A stretch of 64,000 nt of DNA from Pseudomonas sp. RSB 5.4 (GCF_037126175.1 NZ_CP146986.1:5890501-5954500); one strand, 5' to 3'; positions 1 to 17,475 are shown, numbered from the stretch's first letter. Numbers and translations: made by a program. The notes: generated from the sequence alone by a model not told the origin.

Positions 1-119
1 GTTTCATCTGCCGGTCTGTCCCAACGCGGCGGTTTTTTTGAAAGGTGCACTGTGATTAATGCAGGTGATCGGGGGCTTCGGCCTTCCTTCGCTTTCCCCG
101 GCGGCTCGTACCGCTTTAA

Positions 120-2622
<2,503 letters not shown>

Positions 2623-2640
2623 ACCTCATTTCTCCGGTAA

Positions 2641-4068
<1,428 letters not shown>

Positions 4069-4239
4069 GCAGTAGATGTTAAAAAGACACCGGATTGTGT
4101 CGGAAAAGTCGTGACAGCGATGGATTTGCCACTAATCTGATGCCTTATATGCACAAGCCTGGATCTTCCAGGCTTCGTGCTATCAGACGTTTCAAAGTTT
4201 TCGCGTGGCTGTCTTTTTTCACTGGATACCTGATATTCG

Positions 4240-4518
4240 ATGCGCAGTCCTTACTGGTTGTTTCTCGTTTTGCTCTTGCTGCTGGCCGGTCTGCAGTACC
4301 GCCTGTGGGTGGGCAATGGCAGTCTGGCGCAGGTCGCCGAGCTGAATCAGCAGATTGCTGATCAACACGCCGAGAACGAAGCCCTGCTGGAGCGCAACCG
4401 GGTGATGGACGCTGAGGTCAGCGAGCTGAAAAAAGGCATGGAGACCGTTGAAGAGCGGGCTCGCCATGAGCTGGGCATGGTCAAGGACGGTGAAACCCTT
4501 TACCAGCTCGCGCAATGA
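4240..4518 (+). CDS. ftsB: Cell division protein FtsB
   Basis: A bitopic inner-membrane protein of the FtsQLB divisome subcomplex. The 92-residue product has a short cytoplasmic start, one transmembrane segment (about residues 5-20, rich in Leu), then a periplasmic coiled coil with heptad-like Leu/Glu spacing to about residue 70. Its stop overlaps the ispD start (ATGA), so the two genes are translationally coupled. The eno-ftsB-ispD order is conserved. Confidence 0.95.
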   Translation: MRSPYWLFLVLLLLLAGLQYRLWVGNGSLAQVAELNQQIADQHAENEALLERNRVMDAEVSELKKGMETVEERARHELGMVKDGETLYQLAQ

Positions 4519-5222
4519 TCGATTCTCTGCCGGCCTTCTGGGCCGTGATTCCTGCCGCGGGCGTCGGTGCCCGAATGGCCGCGGACCGTCCCAAGCAATA
4601 CCTGCAACTGGGCGGGCGCACGATTCTTGAACACAGCCTCGGCTGTTTCCTCGATCACCCGAGCCTCAAAGGGCTGGTGGTCAGTCTTGCTGTTGATGAT
4701 CCCTATTGGCCGAACCTCGCCTGCGCCAGCGACTCGCGAATTCAGCGTGTCGAGGGCGGCTCCGAGCGTTCCGGGTCGGTGCTCAATGCCTTGCTGCATT
4801 TGCATGCGCAGGGTGCCGATGACGATGACTGGGTGCTGGTCCACGATGCGGCCCGACCTAACCTGAGCCGTGACGATCTCGACAAGTTGCTGGTTGAACT
4901 GGCGGATGATGCCGTTGGCGGTTTACTGGCCGTGCCAGCGCGGGACACCCTGAAGCGGGTCGACAAGCACGGTCGTGTGCTCGAAACCGTTGATCGCAGC
5001 GTGATCTGGCAGGCGTATACACCGCAAATGTTCCGCCTCGGTGCGTTGCATCGAGCGCTGGCTGACAGCCTGGTGGCCGATGCGCTTATCACCGATGAAG
5101 CCTCGGCGATGGAGTGGGCCGGTCTGGCGCCACGACTGATCGAAGGGCGTGCGGACAACCTCAAGGTCACCCGGCCGGAAGACCTGGAGTGGTTGCGTCA
5201 GCGTTGGGCCAATCGCCGCTGA
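4515..5222 (+). CDS. ispD: 2-C-methyl-D-erythritol 4-phosphate cytidylyltransferase
   Basis: Transfers CMP from CTP to methylerythritol phosphate in the MEP isoprenoid pathway. The 235-residue product starts with the nucleotide-binding glycine loop PAAGVGARMAADRPKQYL and contains the DAARP motif (VHDAARPNL) near residue 115. It overlaps ftsB by 4 bases. The later MEP enzyme IspF lies about 3.2 kb downstream. The enzyme consumes CTP made by the nearby pyrG product. Confidence 0.96.
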   Translation: MIDSLPAFWAVIPAAGVGARMAADRPKQYLQLGGRTILEHSLGCFLDHPSLKGLVVSLAVDDPYWPNLACASDSRIQRVEGGSERSGSVLNALLHLHAQGADDDDWVLVHDAARPNLSRDDLDKLLVELADDAVGGLLAVPARDTLKRVDKHGRVLETVDRSVIWQAYTPQMFRLGALHRALADSLVADALITDEASAMEWAGLAPRLIEGRADNLKVTRPEDLEWLRQRWANRR

Positions 5223-5242
5223 ATGCTGTGGCGCCTGTTCTG

Positions 5243-5345
5243 CCGCCTTCGCGAGCAAGCTCGCTCCCACCTTTGATTCGCGCCTGACACCCAATCTGCA
5301 TCCACTGAGGATCCCCTGTGGGAGCGAGCTTGCTCGCGAAGACGG
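5243..5345. repeat. REP pair (inverted palindromic repeats)
   Basis: Two inverted copies of the Pseudomonas REP unit (core GGGAGCGAGCTTGCTCGCGAA and its complement) flank a spacer of about 44 bases between the convergent ispD and LysR genes. Probably non-autonomous and mobilised by a RAYT transposase elsewhere. As RNA it folds into strong hairpins and may protect or end both transcripts. Confidence 0.9.
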
Positions 5346-5365
5346 CTGCTCAGGCACCGCATAAC

Positions 5366-7492
<2,127 letters not shown>

Positions 7493-7503
7493 TCAATCGC
7501 GAC

Positions 7504-7540
7504 GCCCCAGCTACAGACCTTGAAGGTTTGTAGCCGGGGC
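7504..7540. repeat. Long imperfect hairpin between adhC and fghA
   Basis: Arms of about 17 bases (GCCCCAGCTACAGACCTT against its near complement) almost fill the 65-base gap. There is no T tract, so it is probably an mRNA stability or processing structure that sets different adhC and fghA levels. That role is inferred. Confidence 0.55.
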
Positions 7541-7557
7541 CGCGTAGGAGTCTTTAC

Positions 7558-8403
7558 ATGAGTCTGGAAAACATCTCCTGTCAGAAAAGTTTCGGCGGCT
7601 GGCACAAGCGCTATCGCCACCGTTCCGACGTACTCGGCTGCGACATGGTGTTTGCCGTGTATCTGCCGCCGCAAGCGGAGCAGGGCGGCAAGCTGCCGGT
7701 GCTGTATTGGCTGTCCGGCCTGACCTGCACCGACGAGAACTTCATGCAAAAGGCCGGTGCGATGCGCATGGCCGCTGAACTCGGTCTGATCATCGTCGCG
7801 CCGGACACCAGTCCGCGTGGCCCGGATGTACCGGGTGATCCGGATGGCGCCTGGGATTTCGGCCTCGGAGCCGGGTTCTACCTGAATGCCACGCAGGAAC
7901 CGTGGTCGCGGCACTATCGGATGCATGACTATGTCGTGCAGGAATTGCCTTCACTGGTTGAAGCGCATTTCCCGGCGTCGGATAAACGCAGCATCAGCGG
8001 CCATTCCATGGGCGGCCACGGTGCACTGGTTTGTGCGCTGCGCAACCCGGGGCGTTACCAGTCGGTGTCGGCGTTTTCGCCGATCAACAACCCGATGGAT
8101 TGCCCGTGGGGGCAAAAGGCGTTCTCCCGTTACCTGGGTGAAGATCGCTCCAAGTGGAAAGAATGGGATGCCTGTGCACTGATAGCCGAGGCCAGCGAAA
8201 AACTGCCGTTACTGGTCGATCAGGGTGATCGCGATGACTTCCTCGAAAATCAGCTCAAGCCGCAAGCCCTGCAACAAGCTGCAAAACAAGCGGGTCATCC
8301 GCTGACGTTGCGCCTGCAACCGGGCTACGACCACAGCTATTTCTTCATCTCAAGCTTCATAGACGACCACTTGCAGCATCACGCACGCGCTCTGCGCGGC
8401 TAA
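7558..8403 (+). CDS. fghA: S-formylglutathione hydrolase
   Basis: Hydrolyses S-formylglutathione to formate and glutathione, completing the pathway begun by AdhC. The 281-residue esterase-D-family alpha/beta hydrolase shows the nucleophile elbow GHSMGGHG near residue 148, the oxyanion region [12 protein letters not shown], the acid in [11 protein letters not shown], and the C-terminal His in GYDHSYFF. It sits directly after adhC on the same strand. Confidence 0.97.
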   Translation: MSLENISCQKSFGGWHKRYRHRSDVLGCDMVFAVYLPPQAEQGGKLPVLYWLSGLTCTDENFMQKAGAMRMAAELGLIIVAPDTSPRGPDVPGDPDGAWDFGLGAGFYLNATQEPWSRHYRMHDYVVQELPSLVEAHFPASDKRSISGHSMGGHGALVCALRNPGRYQSVSAFSPINNPMDCPWGQKAFSRYLGEDRSKWKEWDACALIAEASEKLPLLVDQGDRDDFLENQLKPQALQQAAKQAGHPLTLRLQPGYDHSYFFISSFIDDHLQHHARALRG

Positions 8404-8416
8404 TGCAGGTAGAATC

Positions 8417-8446
8417 ACGCCCTGACAAAAATCGGGGCGTTTTTTT
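8417..8446 (+). terminator. Intrinsic terminator of adhC-fghA, abutting ispF
   Basis: A 9-base-pair stem (ACGCCCTGA paired with TCGGGGCGT, one G-T pair) with an A-rich loop is followed by seven T residues. The T tract ends exactly where the ispF ATG begins. Confidence 0.85.
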
Positions 8447-8920
8447 ATGCGTATTGGCCACGGCTACGATGTTCACCGTTTCGCTGAAGGCGATTTCATT
8501 ACTCTGGGCGGCGTGCGCATTGCACACAGCTTCGGGCTGCTCGCTCATTCCGACGGTGACGTCCTGCTGCACGCCTTGAGCGATGCGTTGCTCGGCGCGG
8601 CCGCGCTGGGCGATATCGGCAAGCACTTTCCGGACACCGACCCGCAATTCAAGGGCGCCGACAGCCGTGTGCTGCTGCGTCATGTGGTCGCGCTGATCCA
8701 CGCCAAGGGCTGGAAAGTCGGCAACGTCGACAACACCATCGTCGCTCAGGTGCCAAAAATGGCCCCGCATATCGAAGCGATGCGCGCGTTGATCGCCGCC
8801 GATCTGCAAGTTGAGCTGGATCAAGTGAACGTGAAAGCTACCACCACCGAAAAACTCGGCTTTGTCGGTCGCGAAGAAGGCATCGCCGTACACTCCGTTG
8901 CCTTGTTGCTGCGCGCATGA
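8447..8920 (+). CDS. ispF: 2-C-methyl-D-erythritol 2,4-cyclodiphosphate synthase
   Basis: Cyclises the CDP-methylerythritol 2-phosphate intermediate in the MEP pathway, downstream of IspD. The 157-residue product has the zinc ligands in GHGYDVHRF (Asp8, His10) and AHSDGD, and the [11 protein letters not shown] tail motif. It overlaps truD by 4 bases. Its start directly follows the T tract of a terminator, with no separate Shine-Dalgarno; the GGGG of the hairpin's 3' arm, 9 bases upstream, is the only candidate. Confidence 0.97.
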   Translation: MRIGHGYDVHRFAEGDFITLGGVRIAHSFGLLAHSDGDVLLHALSDALLGAAALGDIGKHFPDTDPQFKGADSRVLLRHVVALIHAKGWKVGNVDNTIVAQVPKMAPHIEAMRALIAADLQVELDQVNVKATTTEKLGFVGREEGIAVHSVALLLRA

Positions 8921-9962
8921 ACGAACTGCAATTGCTCGGCCCGCGGGCCTATGGTGAACCACTCGGCACTGCGGTACTGAAAGCCATCGCCGAAGATTTC
9001 CAGGTCGATGAAGTGCTCGACATCCCGTTCAGCGGCGATGGTGAGCACCTGTGGATCTGGGTCGAAAAGCGTGGTCTGAACACCGAAGAAGCAGCACGCC
9101 GAATTGCCAAGGCCGCCGGCGTGCCATTGCGCACCGTCAGTTATGCCGGGCTCAAGGATCGTCAGGCACTGACCCGTCAGTGGTTCAGCGTGCAACTGCC
9201 GGGCAAGGCCGACCCGGATCTGTCGGCGGCGGAAAACGACACGCTGAAGATCCTCAAGACCACGCGCCACAAGCGCAAGCTGCAACGCGGCGCGCATTCG
9301 GCCAACGGCTTCACCTTGCGCCTGACCCAGTTTGCCGGCGACAAGGACGCGATCGAACAGCGTCTGCAACTGATCGCCAGGCAAGGCATTCCCAATTATT
9401 TCGGCGCCCAGCGTTTCGGCCATGACGGCGGCAACGTCGTTGATGCGCGTGCCTGGGCGGCGCGCAAGGCGCTGCCGGAGCAGCGCAATGTGCGTTCGCG
9501 GCTGCTGTCGACGGCGCGCAGTTTTCTGTTCAATCAGGTGCTGGCCGCCCGGGTGGCCGATGGCACCTGGCAGCAAGCGCAGGTCGGCGACCTGCTGGCG
9601 TTTACCGACAGCCGCAGTTTCTTCCCGGCCGGTGAGGCCGAATGCAGCGATCCGCGCCTGGCGATTCTCGACCTGCACCCGACCGGCCCGCAGTGGGGCG
9701 AAGGTGACTCACCGACTGCCGGCGCTGTCCATGACCTGGAGCAGGGGATTGCCGAGCGCGAGGCGGATCTGCGCGATTGGTTGATCAATGCCGGAATGAG
9801 CCACGAACGTCGCATCCTGCGGCTGCCCATTGGCGGGCTGTCGTGGCATTATCCCCAGCCTGACATTCTGCAACTGGAATTCGTCCTCCCGGCCGGATGC
9901 TTCGCCACCGTATTGGTGCGCGAACTCGTTGATCTGGTGCCGGTGGGGCAGACGGACAGCCC

Positions 9963-9975
<13 letters not shown>
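8917..9975 (+). CDS. truD: tRNA pseudouridine(13) synthase
   Basis: Isomerises U13 of tRNA-Glu to pseudouridine. The 352-residue product carries the TruD catalytic motif [13 protein letters not shown] (Asp about residue 80), the [10 protein letters not shown] segment and a C-terminal [16 protein letters not shown] block. The ATGA overlap with ispF and a 13-base overlap with surE indicate one operon running to pcm. Confidence 0.96.
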
Positions 9976-11389
<1,414 letters not shown>

Positions 11390-11601
11390 GCATTTGTTTG
11401 CGGGCGCTGAATTCCTGGCGTTGGCTTCGGTCTTACAGCGGCGACGAGCGTTTAAACGCAGTCGATCGGTTCTCGGCAAACGTGTGCGTGCAGCGATTTC
11501 GCTTCATTAAAGGTAAAGACGGCGCGGCCCGTTATACTTGCGACACCTCATGCCTGAATGGGCATTCCAAATTTTTTCAGCCACCACAAAGGGAGCGGCG
11601 G

Positions 11602-12483
11602 GTGAGTCTCACAGTCATTGCGCAGCGTATGGGTAACACGAGCTTTCAGCGCCTGGTGACTGGCCTTGTCTTGAGCACCTTGCTGGTCGGTTGCTCCAGC
11701 ACCAAATCGAGTAACGTGCGGGTGGTCGATCGTAACAATGCGGCGGCCCAGCGACAGGCAGTCACGACCGGGCAGTATGTAGTCCGTCCGGGCGATACGC
11801 TGTTTTCCATCGCTTTTCGCTACGGCTGGGACTACAAAGCCCTCGCTGCCCGGAACAATATTCCTACGCCGTATACGATCCACCCGGGTCAGACAATTCG
11901 CTTTGACGGCCGTACCGGTTCAACGCCGACGGCGGTGGTAAGCAACGGTGGTTCCGCGCCATCATCGTCGAGCAAGACTACGGTAATCCGGCGCCAGGCG
12001 AATGGCACGACGACCACCACGGTGACCGGCTCCGGTGCTGGTTCTGCGGGGGCTGCACCGTCCGTCGCCAGTAAATCGGCACCTGCTCCACTGCCTCCAC
12101 CGGGTCCGGCCCCGACCGGCTGGGGATGGCCATCTAATGGCATTCTGATTGGAAAATTCTCTTCAAACGGTAGTTTGAATAAAGGAATTGATATCGCCGG
12201 AGATTTGGGACAGCCTGTTTTAGCTGCGTCTGATGGGACGGTGGTTTACGCCGGGAGTGGCTTAAGGGGCTACGGCGAATTAGTCATCATCAAACACAGC
12301 GAAACCTACGTCAGTGCCTACGGACATAACCGCAGGCTGTTGGTACGGGAGGGGCAGCAGGTCAAGGTCGGACAGACAATTGCCGAAATGGGGTCAACGG
12401 GTACAGACCGGGTGAAACTGCATTTTGAGATTCGCCGACAAGGTAAACCTGTAGATCCGCTGCAGTTCCTGCCCAAACGTTGA
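11602..12483 (+). CDS. nlpD: Murein hydrolase activator NlpD (outer-membrane lipoprotein)
   Basis: Activates the AmiC-type amidase at the division septum. I choose GTG at 11602 because it gives a lipoprotein signal with lipobox LLVGC about residue 31; the in-frame ATG at 11398 would encode an unlikely 68-residue leader. After the Cys come a Ser/Asn linker, a LysM domain (YVVRPGDTLFSIAFRYGW ...), a Pro/Ala-rich linker, and a C-terminal M23 fold. The M23 metal ligands are degenerate (NKGID and LHFEIR), as expected for an activator. The main rpoS promoter normally lies inside this gene. Confidence 0.95.
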   Translation: MSLTVIAQRMGNTSFQRLVTGLVLSTLLVGCSSTKSSNVRVVDRNNAAAQRQAVTTGQYVVRPGDTLFSIAFRYGWDYKALAARNNIPTPYTIHPGQTIRFDGRTGSTPTAVVSNGGSAPSSSSKTTVIRRQANGTTTTTVTGSGAGSAGAAPSVASKSAPAPLPPPGPAPTGWGWPSNGILIGKFSSNGSLNKGIDIAGDLGQPVLAASDGTVVYAGSGLRGYGELVIIKHSETYVSAYGHNRRLLVREGQQVKVGQTIAEMGSTGTDRVKLHFEIRRQGKPVDPLQFLPKR

Positions 12484-12588
12484 TTTGAGGCCAGCCTGTT
12501 CCGTCGCGTAGAGGGGACAGGCTCCAGCGCTGCCAAGGATAAAGGCGTCGCTTGAGCTTGGGGTCGAACTCACCAAAGGACTATAACA

Positions 12589-13596
12589 ATGGCTCTCAGT
12601 AAAGAAGTGCCGGAGTTTGACATCGACGATGAGGTTCTCCTTATGGAGACCGGCATCGATTCGGATTCGATGTCGAATGATGAAGGGGCTGCTCCACCTT
12701 CCGTTCGTTCCAGATCCAAACACTCCGCTTCACTTAAGCAACACAAGTACATCGACTACACTCGGGCACTCGATGCCACGCAGCTGTATCTCAACGAAAT
12801 CGGCTTTTCTCCACTGCTCTCCCCCGAGGAAGAAGTTCACTTCGCGCGTCTGTCGCAAAGTGGCGATCCGGCGGGGCGCAAGCGCATGATTGAAAGTAAC
12901 CTGCGGCTGGTCGTGAAGATCGCCCGGCGTTACGTCAATCGAGGGCTGTCGCTGCTGGACCTGATCGAAGAGGGCAACCTCGGCTTGATCCGCGCGGTGG
13001 AAAAGTTCGATCCCGAGCGCGGCTTCCGCTTCTCGACCTACGCTACCTGGTGGATTCGTCAGACCATCGAGCGCGCGATCATGAATCAGACCCGGACCAT
13101 CCGGCTGCCGATCCATGTGGTCAAGGAACTCAACGTGTACCTGCGGGCGGCACGGGAACTGACGCAAAAGCTCGATCACGAACCTTCACCCGAAGAAATC
13201 GCCAACCTGCTGGAAAAACCGGTGGGCGAGGTCAAGCGCATGCTTGGCCTGAACGAGCGGGTTTCTTCGGTCGACGTCTCGCTGGGTCCGGATTCGGATA
13301 AAACCCTGCTGGACACTCTGACGGATGACCGTCCGACCGATCCGTGCGAACTGCTGCAGGATGACGACCTGTCGCAGAGCATCGATCAATGGCTCTCGGA
13401 ACTGACCGACAAGCAGCGCGAGGTGGTTGTACGCCGCTTCGGCCTGCGCGGGCATGAGAGCAGCACGCTGGAAGATGTAGGCCTGGAGATCGGCCTGACC
13501 CGGGAACGGGTGCGGCAGATCCAGGTGGAGGGCCTCAAGCGCCTTCGCGAAATCCTCGAGAAGAATGGCCTGTCGAGCGAGTCGCTGTTTCAGTAA
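12589..13596 (+). CDS. rpoS: RNA polymerase sigma factor RpoS
   Basis: The stationary-phase and general stress sigma factor. The 335-residue product has region 1.2 ([15 protein letters not shown]), region 2 ([35 protein letters not shown]), region 3, and region 4 with the helix-turn-helix [20 protein letters not shown]. It lies 105 bases after nlpD and is followed by a strong terminator and by rsmZ, whose RNA relieves RsmA/E repression. That neighbourhood is conserved in Pseudomonas. Confidence 0.98.
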   Translation: MALSKEVPEFDIDDEVLLMETGIDSDSMSNDEGAAPPSVRSRSKHSASLKQHKYIDYTRALDATQLYLNEIGFSPLLSPEEEVHFARLSQSGDPAGRKRMIESNLRLVVKIARRYVNRGLSLLDLIEEGNLGLIRAVEKFDPERGFRFSTYATWWIRQTIERAIMNQTRTIRLPIHVVKELNVYLRAARELTQKLDHEPSPEEIANLLEKPVGEVKRMLGLNERVSSVDVSLGPDSDKTLLDTLTDDRPTDPCELLQDDDLSQSIDQWLSELTDKQREVVVRRFGLRGHESSTLEDVGLEIGLTRERVRQIQVEGLKRLREILEKNGLSSESLFQ

Positions 13597-13617
13597 GCGC
13601 CTTTAACGACCGCCCAT

Positions 13618-13645
13618 AAAGCCCCGACTGGTTCGGGGCTTTTTA
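13618..13645 (+). terminator. rpoS intrinsic terminator
   Basis: Stem AGCCCCGA paired with TCGGGGCT around a 6-base loop, followed by TTTTT, 22 bases after the rpoS stop. Confidence 0.92.
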
Positions 13646-13674
13646 TTGCTCGGATATTGGCTGATGACTGTCTT

Positions 13675-13764
13675 TGGCGAGGGCGCTTGCTCCCGCTGGA
13701 TTGCGCAGCAACCCCAAGATACATGAGCGCTGCGCACTCAAGCGGGAGCAAGCTCCCTCGCCAC
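13675..13764. repeat. Variant REP pair
   Basis: Two inverted units related to REP but with a different core (GCGAGGGCGCTTGCTCCCGC against GCGGGAGCAAGCTCCCTCGC), separated by about 45 bases, between the rpoS terminator and the rsmZ upstream region. It is a distinct subfamily from the GGGAGCGAGC elements elsewhere in the window. Confidence 0.8.
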
Positions 13765-13817
13765 AAAGTTCATTGCCGGACATACGGTCAGCATTTCCAT
13801 CGTTTGTAGTCTCACGG

Positions 13818-13835
13818 TGTAAGCCTTGGCTTACT
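13818..13835 (+). promoter_or_regulatory. GacA upstream activating sequence for rsmZ
   Basis: The 18-base element TGTAAGCCTTGGCTTACT matches the GacA box pattern (TGTAAG, 6 bases, CTTAC). It lies about 170-190 bases upstream of the inferred rsmZ start, as in other fluorescent pseudomonads. The intervening DNA is AT-rich and probably bound by other factors. Confidence 0.85.
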
Positions 13836-13971
13836 CTTTCGTAAGTGTTCCCTATTTTTGCAGGACGGCAGACGTCGATTGCTCAGAGTGATCGAGTTTA
13901 ACTGGTTGATTTAAAAGTTTATTTTTTATTGTGAAGTGCTTATTACAGCGTTTTACAGCTCGCAACGCCGA

Positions 13972-13999
13972 TTGCTCTCGGCAGGGAACTCTTTAGTAT
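13972..13999 (+). promoter_or_regulatory. rsmZ: rsmZ core promoter
   Basis: A TTGCTC -35 (13972-13977) and TAGTAT -10 (13994-13999) with 16-base spacing, 8 bases before the inferred RNA start. The poor -35 fits dependence on GacA. Confidence 0.7.
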
Positions 14000-14007
14000 C
14001 AGCACTG

Positions 14008-14137
14008 TGTCGACGGACAGACACGCCCTTCAAGGAAGAGGGGAATGGACATCGCAGGACGCGATTCATCAGGACGATGAAAAGGAATACAGGGAATAGG
14101 GAAAAAATGTGGGCGGGTCAAACCGCCCCTTTTTTTG
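14008..14137 (+). ncRNA. rsmZ: Small regulatory RNA RsmZ
   Basis: About 130 nt, beginning TGTCGACGGACAGACACG (a hairpin with an exposed ACGGA) and ending in a GGGCGG/CCGCCC terminator with seven T residues. Many GGA motifs lie in between (AAGGAAG, GGGGAATGGA, CAGGACG, TCAGGACGA, AAGGAAT, AGGGAATAGGGA). These titrate RsmA/RsmE and so de-repress secondary metabolism and biocontrol traits under the GacS/GacA system. The location between rpoS and fdxA is that of known rsmZ genes. An open reading frame across it on the plus strand is not a gene. Confidence 0.93.
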
Positions 14138-14160
14138 CCTGTAGAAAAGTAAAACCCGCA

Positions 14161-14189
14161 AAAGCAAAAAGGCCCGCAAAGGGCCTTTT
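14161..14189 (-). terminator. fdxA intrinsic terminator
   Basis: Read on the minus strand, GGCCC and GGGCC arms around a 5-base loop are followed by TTTTTGCTTTT, just past the fdxA stop. It faces the rsmZ terminator. Confidence 0.85.
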
Positions 14190-14205
14190 CGTAACGCGCG
14201 ACAGA

Positions 14206-14529
14206 TCAGCGTTCGAGGTCTTTGATCTTGCCTTTGACGCCATCCCACTCTTCGGCATCCGGCAGCGATTCTTTCTTCTCGGTGATGTTTGGCCAGATTT
14301 CAGCCAACTCAACGTTCAGTTGAATGAACTCCTGCATCTCTTCCGGAACTTCGTCCTCGGAGAAAATCGCGACGGCCGGGCATTCCGGTTCGCACAGGGC
14401 GCAGTCGATGCACTCATCCGGGTGAATCACCAGGAAGTTCGGGCCTTCGTAAAAGCAGTCCACCGGACAGACTTCTACGCAGTCGGTGTACTTGCACTTG
14501 ATGCAGTTGTCGGTGACGACGAAGGTCAT
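14206..14529 (-). CDS. fdxA: Ferredoxin FdxA (7Fe type)
   Basis: A soluble low-potential electron carrier of 107 residues. Two cluster motifs are visible: [17 protein letters not shown] for the [3Fe-4S] part and the first ligand of the second cluster, and [12 protein letters not shown] for [4Fe-4S]. The start at 14529 ([12 protein letters not shown]) is the family start; the upstream extension lacks support. The gene is convergent with rsmZ and lies downstream of mutS on the same strand, with a gap of about 160 bases. Confidence 0.96.
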   Translation of the reverse strand: MTFVVTDNCIKCKYTDCVEVCPVDCFYEGPNFLVIHPDECIDCALCEPECPAVAIFSEDEVPEEMQEFIQLNVELAEIWPNITEKKESLPDAEEWDGVKGKIKDLER

Positions 14530-14692
14530 TTCTAATTTTCTCCTCAGGCGGCGGCAGCGTTGCCCCTTCACGGTTGGGGTCGCCAGGTTCGGGAGCGATG
14601 TCTGCCAGCCAGGCTATTAGCCAGCAGCATCCCAAACCGCGCGAGATTCTAACAGCTTGAAGCCGTTTGCGTTATATCCGGTTCTTTAGTGC

Positions 14693-17275
14693 TTAGATCC
14701 GGTTCTTGAGTGCATATAACAATTCGAGCGCTCGACGCGGGGTCAGGTCATCGAGATCCACTTTGGCCAACTCATCGAGCACTGGGTGCGGCAGGCTGGC
14801 AAACATATCGCTTTGCTGCGGAGCGGCCGGTTTGCCTTTGACGGCAGGCTTTGGCGCTTCATGCGGCAATGCGGTGTCTTCCAGTCGGCTCAAGTGCTCA
14901 CGGGCACGCACGATCACTTCACTCGGCACGCCGGCCAGTTGCGCTACCGCCAGGCCGTAGCTCTGGCTGGCAGGCCCCGGCAACACATGGTGCAGGAACA
15001 CGATGCGCTCGTTGTGCTCGGTGGCGTTCAGATGCACGTTGGCCACCAAAGGCTCGGCTTCCGGCAACACGGTGAGCTCGAAATAGTGCGTGGCAAATAG
15101 AGTATAGGCACGCAGATGGGCCAGACGCTCGGCGGCCGCCCATGCCAACGACAGGCCGTCGAAGGTGCTGGTGCCGCGCCCAACTTCGTCCATCAGCACC
15201 AGGCTGCGTTCGGTAGCGTTGTGCAGGATGTTAGCGGTTTCGCTCATCTCGACCATAAAGGTCGAACGGCCACCGGCCAAGTCATCGCTGGAGCCGATCC
15301 GGGTGAAGATCCGGTCCACCAGCGACAACTCGCAACTGGCCGCCGGCACGAAGCTGCCGATATGCGCCAGCAGCACGATCAATGCGGTCTGGCGCATGTA
15401 GGTGGATTTACCGCCCATGTTCGGACCGGTGATCACCAGCATCCGGGTATTGTCATCCAGGCTCAGGTCGTTAGCCACGAACGGCGTGGTCAGCACTTGC
15501 TCGACCACCGGGTGACGACCCTGGGTGATGCGCATGCACGGCTCGCTGACGAAGCGCGGGCAGTTCAGGTCAAGGTTCAGCGCACGTTCGGCGAGGTTGC
15601 TCAGCACATCCAGTTCGGCCAGTGCGCCGGCGGTGTCCTGCAGTGGTGGCAGCTGGCTGATCAGGTCTTCCAGCAGCGCTTCGTAGAGCATTTTCTCGCG
15701 AGCGAGGGCACGGCTCTTGGCCGACAGCGCCTTGTCTTCGAACTCTTTCAGCTCCGGCGTGATGAAGCGCTCGGCGCCCTTGAGCGTCTGGCGACGGATG
15801 TAATCGGCCGGCGCGGATTCCGCCTGCTTGCTCGGCAGCTCGATGAAGTAGCCGTGAATGCGGTTGTAGCCGACTTTCAGGTTGGCGAGGCCAGTGCGCG
15901 CCTTTTCCCGGGCTTCGAGATCGATCAGGAACTGGCCGGCGTTCTCGCTCAGCGATTGCAGCTCATCGAGTTCGCTGTCGTAACCGGTTTTCAGCACGCC
16001 GCCGTCGCGGATCACCGCTGGCGGGTTGTCGATAATGGCTTTTTCCAGCAGCGCTGCCAGTTCCGGGTAGGTGCTGGTGGTGGTTGCCAGGCGTTGCAGG
16101 TGCGGCGCTTCCAGGTCGGTCATCGCCACTTGCAGTTGTGGCAGGGCGCCGAGAGCATCACGCAGTCGAGCAAGGTCGCGAGGGCGCGCATTGCGCAGGC
16201 CGATCCGCGCCAGAATCCGCTCGATGTCGCCGATTTCCTTCAGCTGTGGCTGGAGTTTTTCGAAGCGGTAGCCATCGAGCAGACAAGTGATCGAGGTCTG
16301 CCGCGCCAGCAGCACGGTCAGATCACGCAGCGGACGGTTCAGCCAACGAGTAAGCAGGCGGCTGCCCATCGCGGTCTGGCAGCGATCGACCACCGACTGC
16401 AGGGTGTTGTCGCGACCGCCGGCCAGGTTGGTATCGAGTTCCAGGTTGCGGCGGCTGGCGCCGTCGAGCACCACAGTGTCATCCAGGCGCTCATGACGCA
16501 GGCTGCGCAGATGGGGCAGGGCGGTGCGCTGGGTTTCCTTGGCGTAGGCCAGCAAGCAACCGGCGGCGCCGATGGCCAGGGTCAGGGTTTCGCAGCCGAA
16601 GCCTTTCAGGTCTTGCGTGGAAAACTGCTGGCAGAGACTTTTCAGCGCCGAATCACGCTCGAAATCCCACGGCGCGCGACGACGCACGCCACGGCGTTTT
16701 TCCGCCGGCAGGTCTTTCGGCCAATCGTCCGGGATCAGCAGTTCCACCGGGTTGACCCGCTCCAGTTCCGCCAGCAGGTTCTCCCAGCCCTTGATCTCGA
16801 GCACGGTGAAGTTGCCACTGGTGATGTCCAGCACAGCCAGACCGAACAGACGCTCGTCGCCCAGTACCGCCGCAATCAGATTGTCGCGGCGCTCATCAAG
16901 TAGCGCCTCGTCACTGACCGTGCCCGGGGTAATGATCCGTACCACCTGACGTTCTACCGGACCTTTGCTGGTGGCGGGATCGCCGACCTGCTCGCAGATC
17001 ACTACCGACTCGCCGAGCTTGACCAGTTTCGCCAGATAACCTTCCGCCGCGTGGTAAGGAATCCCGCACATCGGAATCGCCTGTCCCGCCGACTGACCGC
17101 GCGCGGTCAGGGTGATGTCGAGCAACTTGGCAGCCTTCTTCGCGTCTTCATAGAAGATCTCGTAGAAGTCGCCCATGCGATAGAACATCAGCTGGTCCGG
17201 GTGCTGGTTCTTCAGGCGCCAGTACTGCTGCATCATCGGGGTGTGGGAGGACAGGTCGGAGACGGCTTTATTCAT
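14693..17275 (-). CDS. mutS: DNA mismatch repair ATPase MutS
   Basis: Recognises base mismatches and small loops and recruits MutL. The start at 17275 ([19 protein letters not shown]) gives 860 residues, the normal length; a further in-frame start at 17401 would add 42 atypical residues. Visible are the mismatch-reading FYEIF (Phe-x-Glu) near residue 35, Walker [10 protein letters not shown], Walker [17 protein letters not shown], and the C-terminal helix-turn-helix. In Pseudomonas the gap between mutS and cinA is a known tailocin locus, and the island begins immediately upstream on the other strand. Confidence 0.97.
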   Translation of the reverse strand: MNKAVSDLSSHTPMMQQYWRLKNQHPDQLMFYRMGDFYEIFYEDAKKAAKLLDITLTARGQSAGQAIPMCGIPYHAAEGYLAKLVKLGESVVICEQVGDPATSKGPVERQVVRIITPGTVSDEALLDERRDNLIAAVLGDERLFGLAVLDITSGNFTVLEIKGWENLLAELERVNPVELLIPDDWPKDLPAEKRRGVRRRAPWDFERDSALKSLCQQFSTQDLKGFGCETLTLAIGAAGCLLAYAKETQRTALPHLRSLRHERLDDTVVLDGASRRNLELDTNLAGGRDNTLQSVVDRCQTAMGSRLLTRWLNRPLRDLTVLLARQTSITCLLDGYRFEKLQPQLKEIGDIERILARIGLRNARPRDLARLRDALGALPQLQVAMTDLEAPHLQRLATTTSTYPELAALLEKAIIDNPPAVIRDGGVLKTGYDSELDELQSLSENAGQFLIDLEAREKARTGLANLKVGYNRIHGYFIELPSKQAESAPADYIRRQTLKGAERFITPELKEFEDKALSAKSRALAREKMLYEALLEDLISQLPPLQDTAGALAELDVLSNLAERALNLDLNCPRFVSEPCMRITQGRHPVVEQVLTTPFVANDLSLDDNTRMLVITGPNMGGKSTYMRQTALIVLLAHIGSFVPAASCELSLVDRIFTRIGSSDDLAGGRSTFMVEMSETANILHNATERSLVLMDEVGRGTSTFDGLSLAWAAAERLAHLRAYTLFATHYFELTVLPEAEPLVANVHLNATEHNERIVFLHHVLPGPASQSYGLAVAQLAGVPSEVIVRAREHLSRLEDTALPHEAPKPAVKGKPAAPQQSDMFASLPHPVLDELAKVDLDDLTPRRALELLYALKNRI

Positions 17276-17422
17276 CGGATTGTCAGGTAACTCGTTAAAT
17301 GATGTAGGGCAAAAGCAAGGGCAACCGCCGGGCTTTTCCGCGATGGGCGCAAGGTTACCATGGGCGGTCTGCTTGACGCAGGCATGACAGTCCGCTGGCA
17401 CTTTCTGCGTTTAATTGTGATA

Positions 17423-17439
17423 TATGCACGATTTATGCA
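17423..17439. promoter_or_regulatory. Candidate autoregulatory half-sites
   Basis: Two TATGCA direct repeats 11 bases apart (17423-17428 and 17434-17439) lie between mutS and the repressor. Similar TATGC-type sequence continues into the repressor start region. They share the ATGCA core with the palindromes at 18305-18374, so the repressor probably binds here too. Confidence 0.5.
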
Positions 17440-17475
17440 AATCAGCATTTGTCTTCGGAAAAAACTTCAAGCACT

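Noticed and set aside
11398..11601. N-terminal extension of nlpD
   Set aside because: It would place a lipoprotein signal 68 residues inside the protein; GTG at 11602 is a better start.
13936..14535. 199-residue plus-strand open frame over rsmZ and fdxA
   Set aside because: Overlaps rsmZ and the antisense of fdxA; composition is not protein-like.
15116..16903. 595-residue open frame on the plus strand across mutS
   Set aside because: Shadow frame of a GC-rich gene; mutS on the opposite strand has all its motifs.
17276..17401. N-terminal extension of mutS
   Set aside because: 42 residues unlike MutS; the family start is at 17275.
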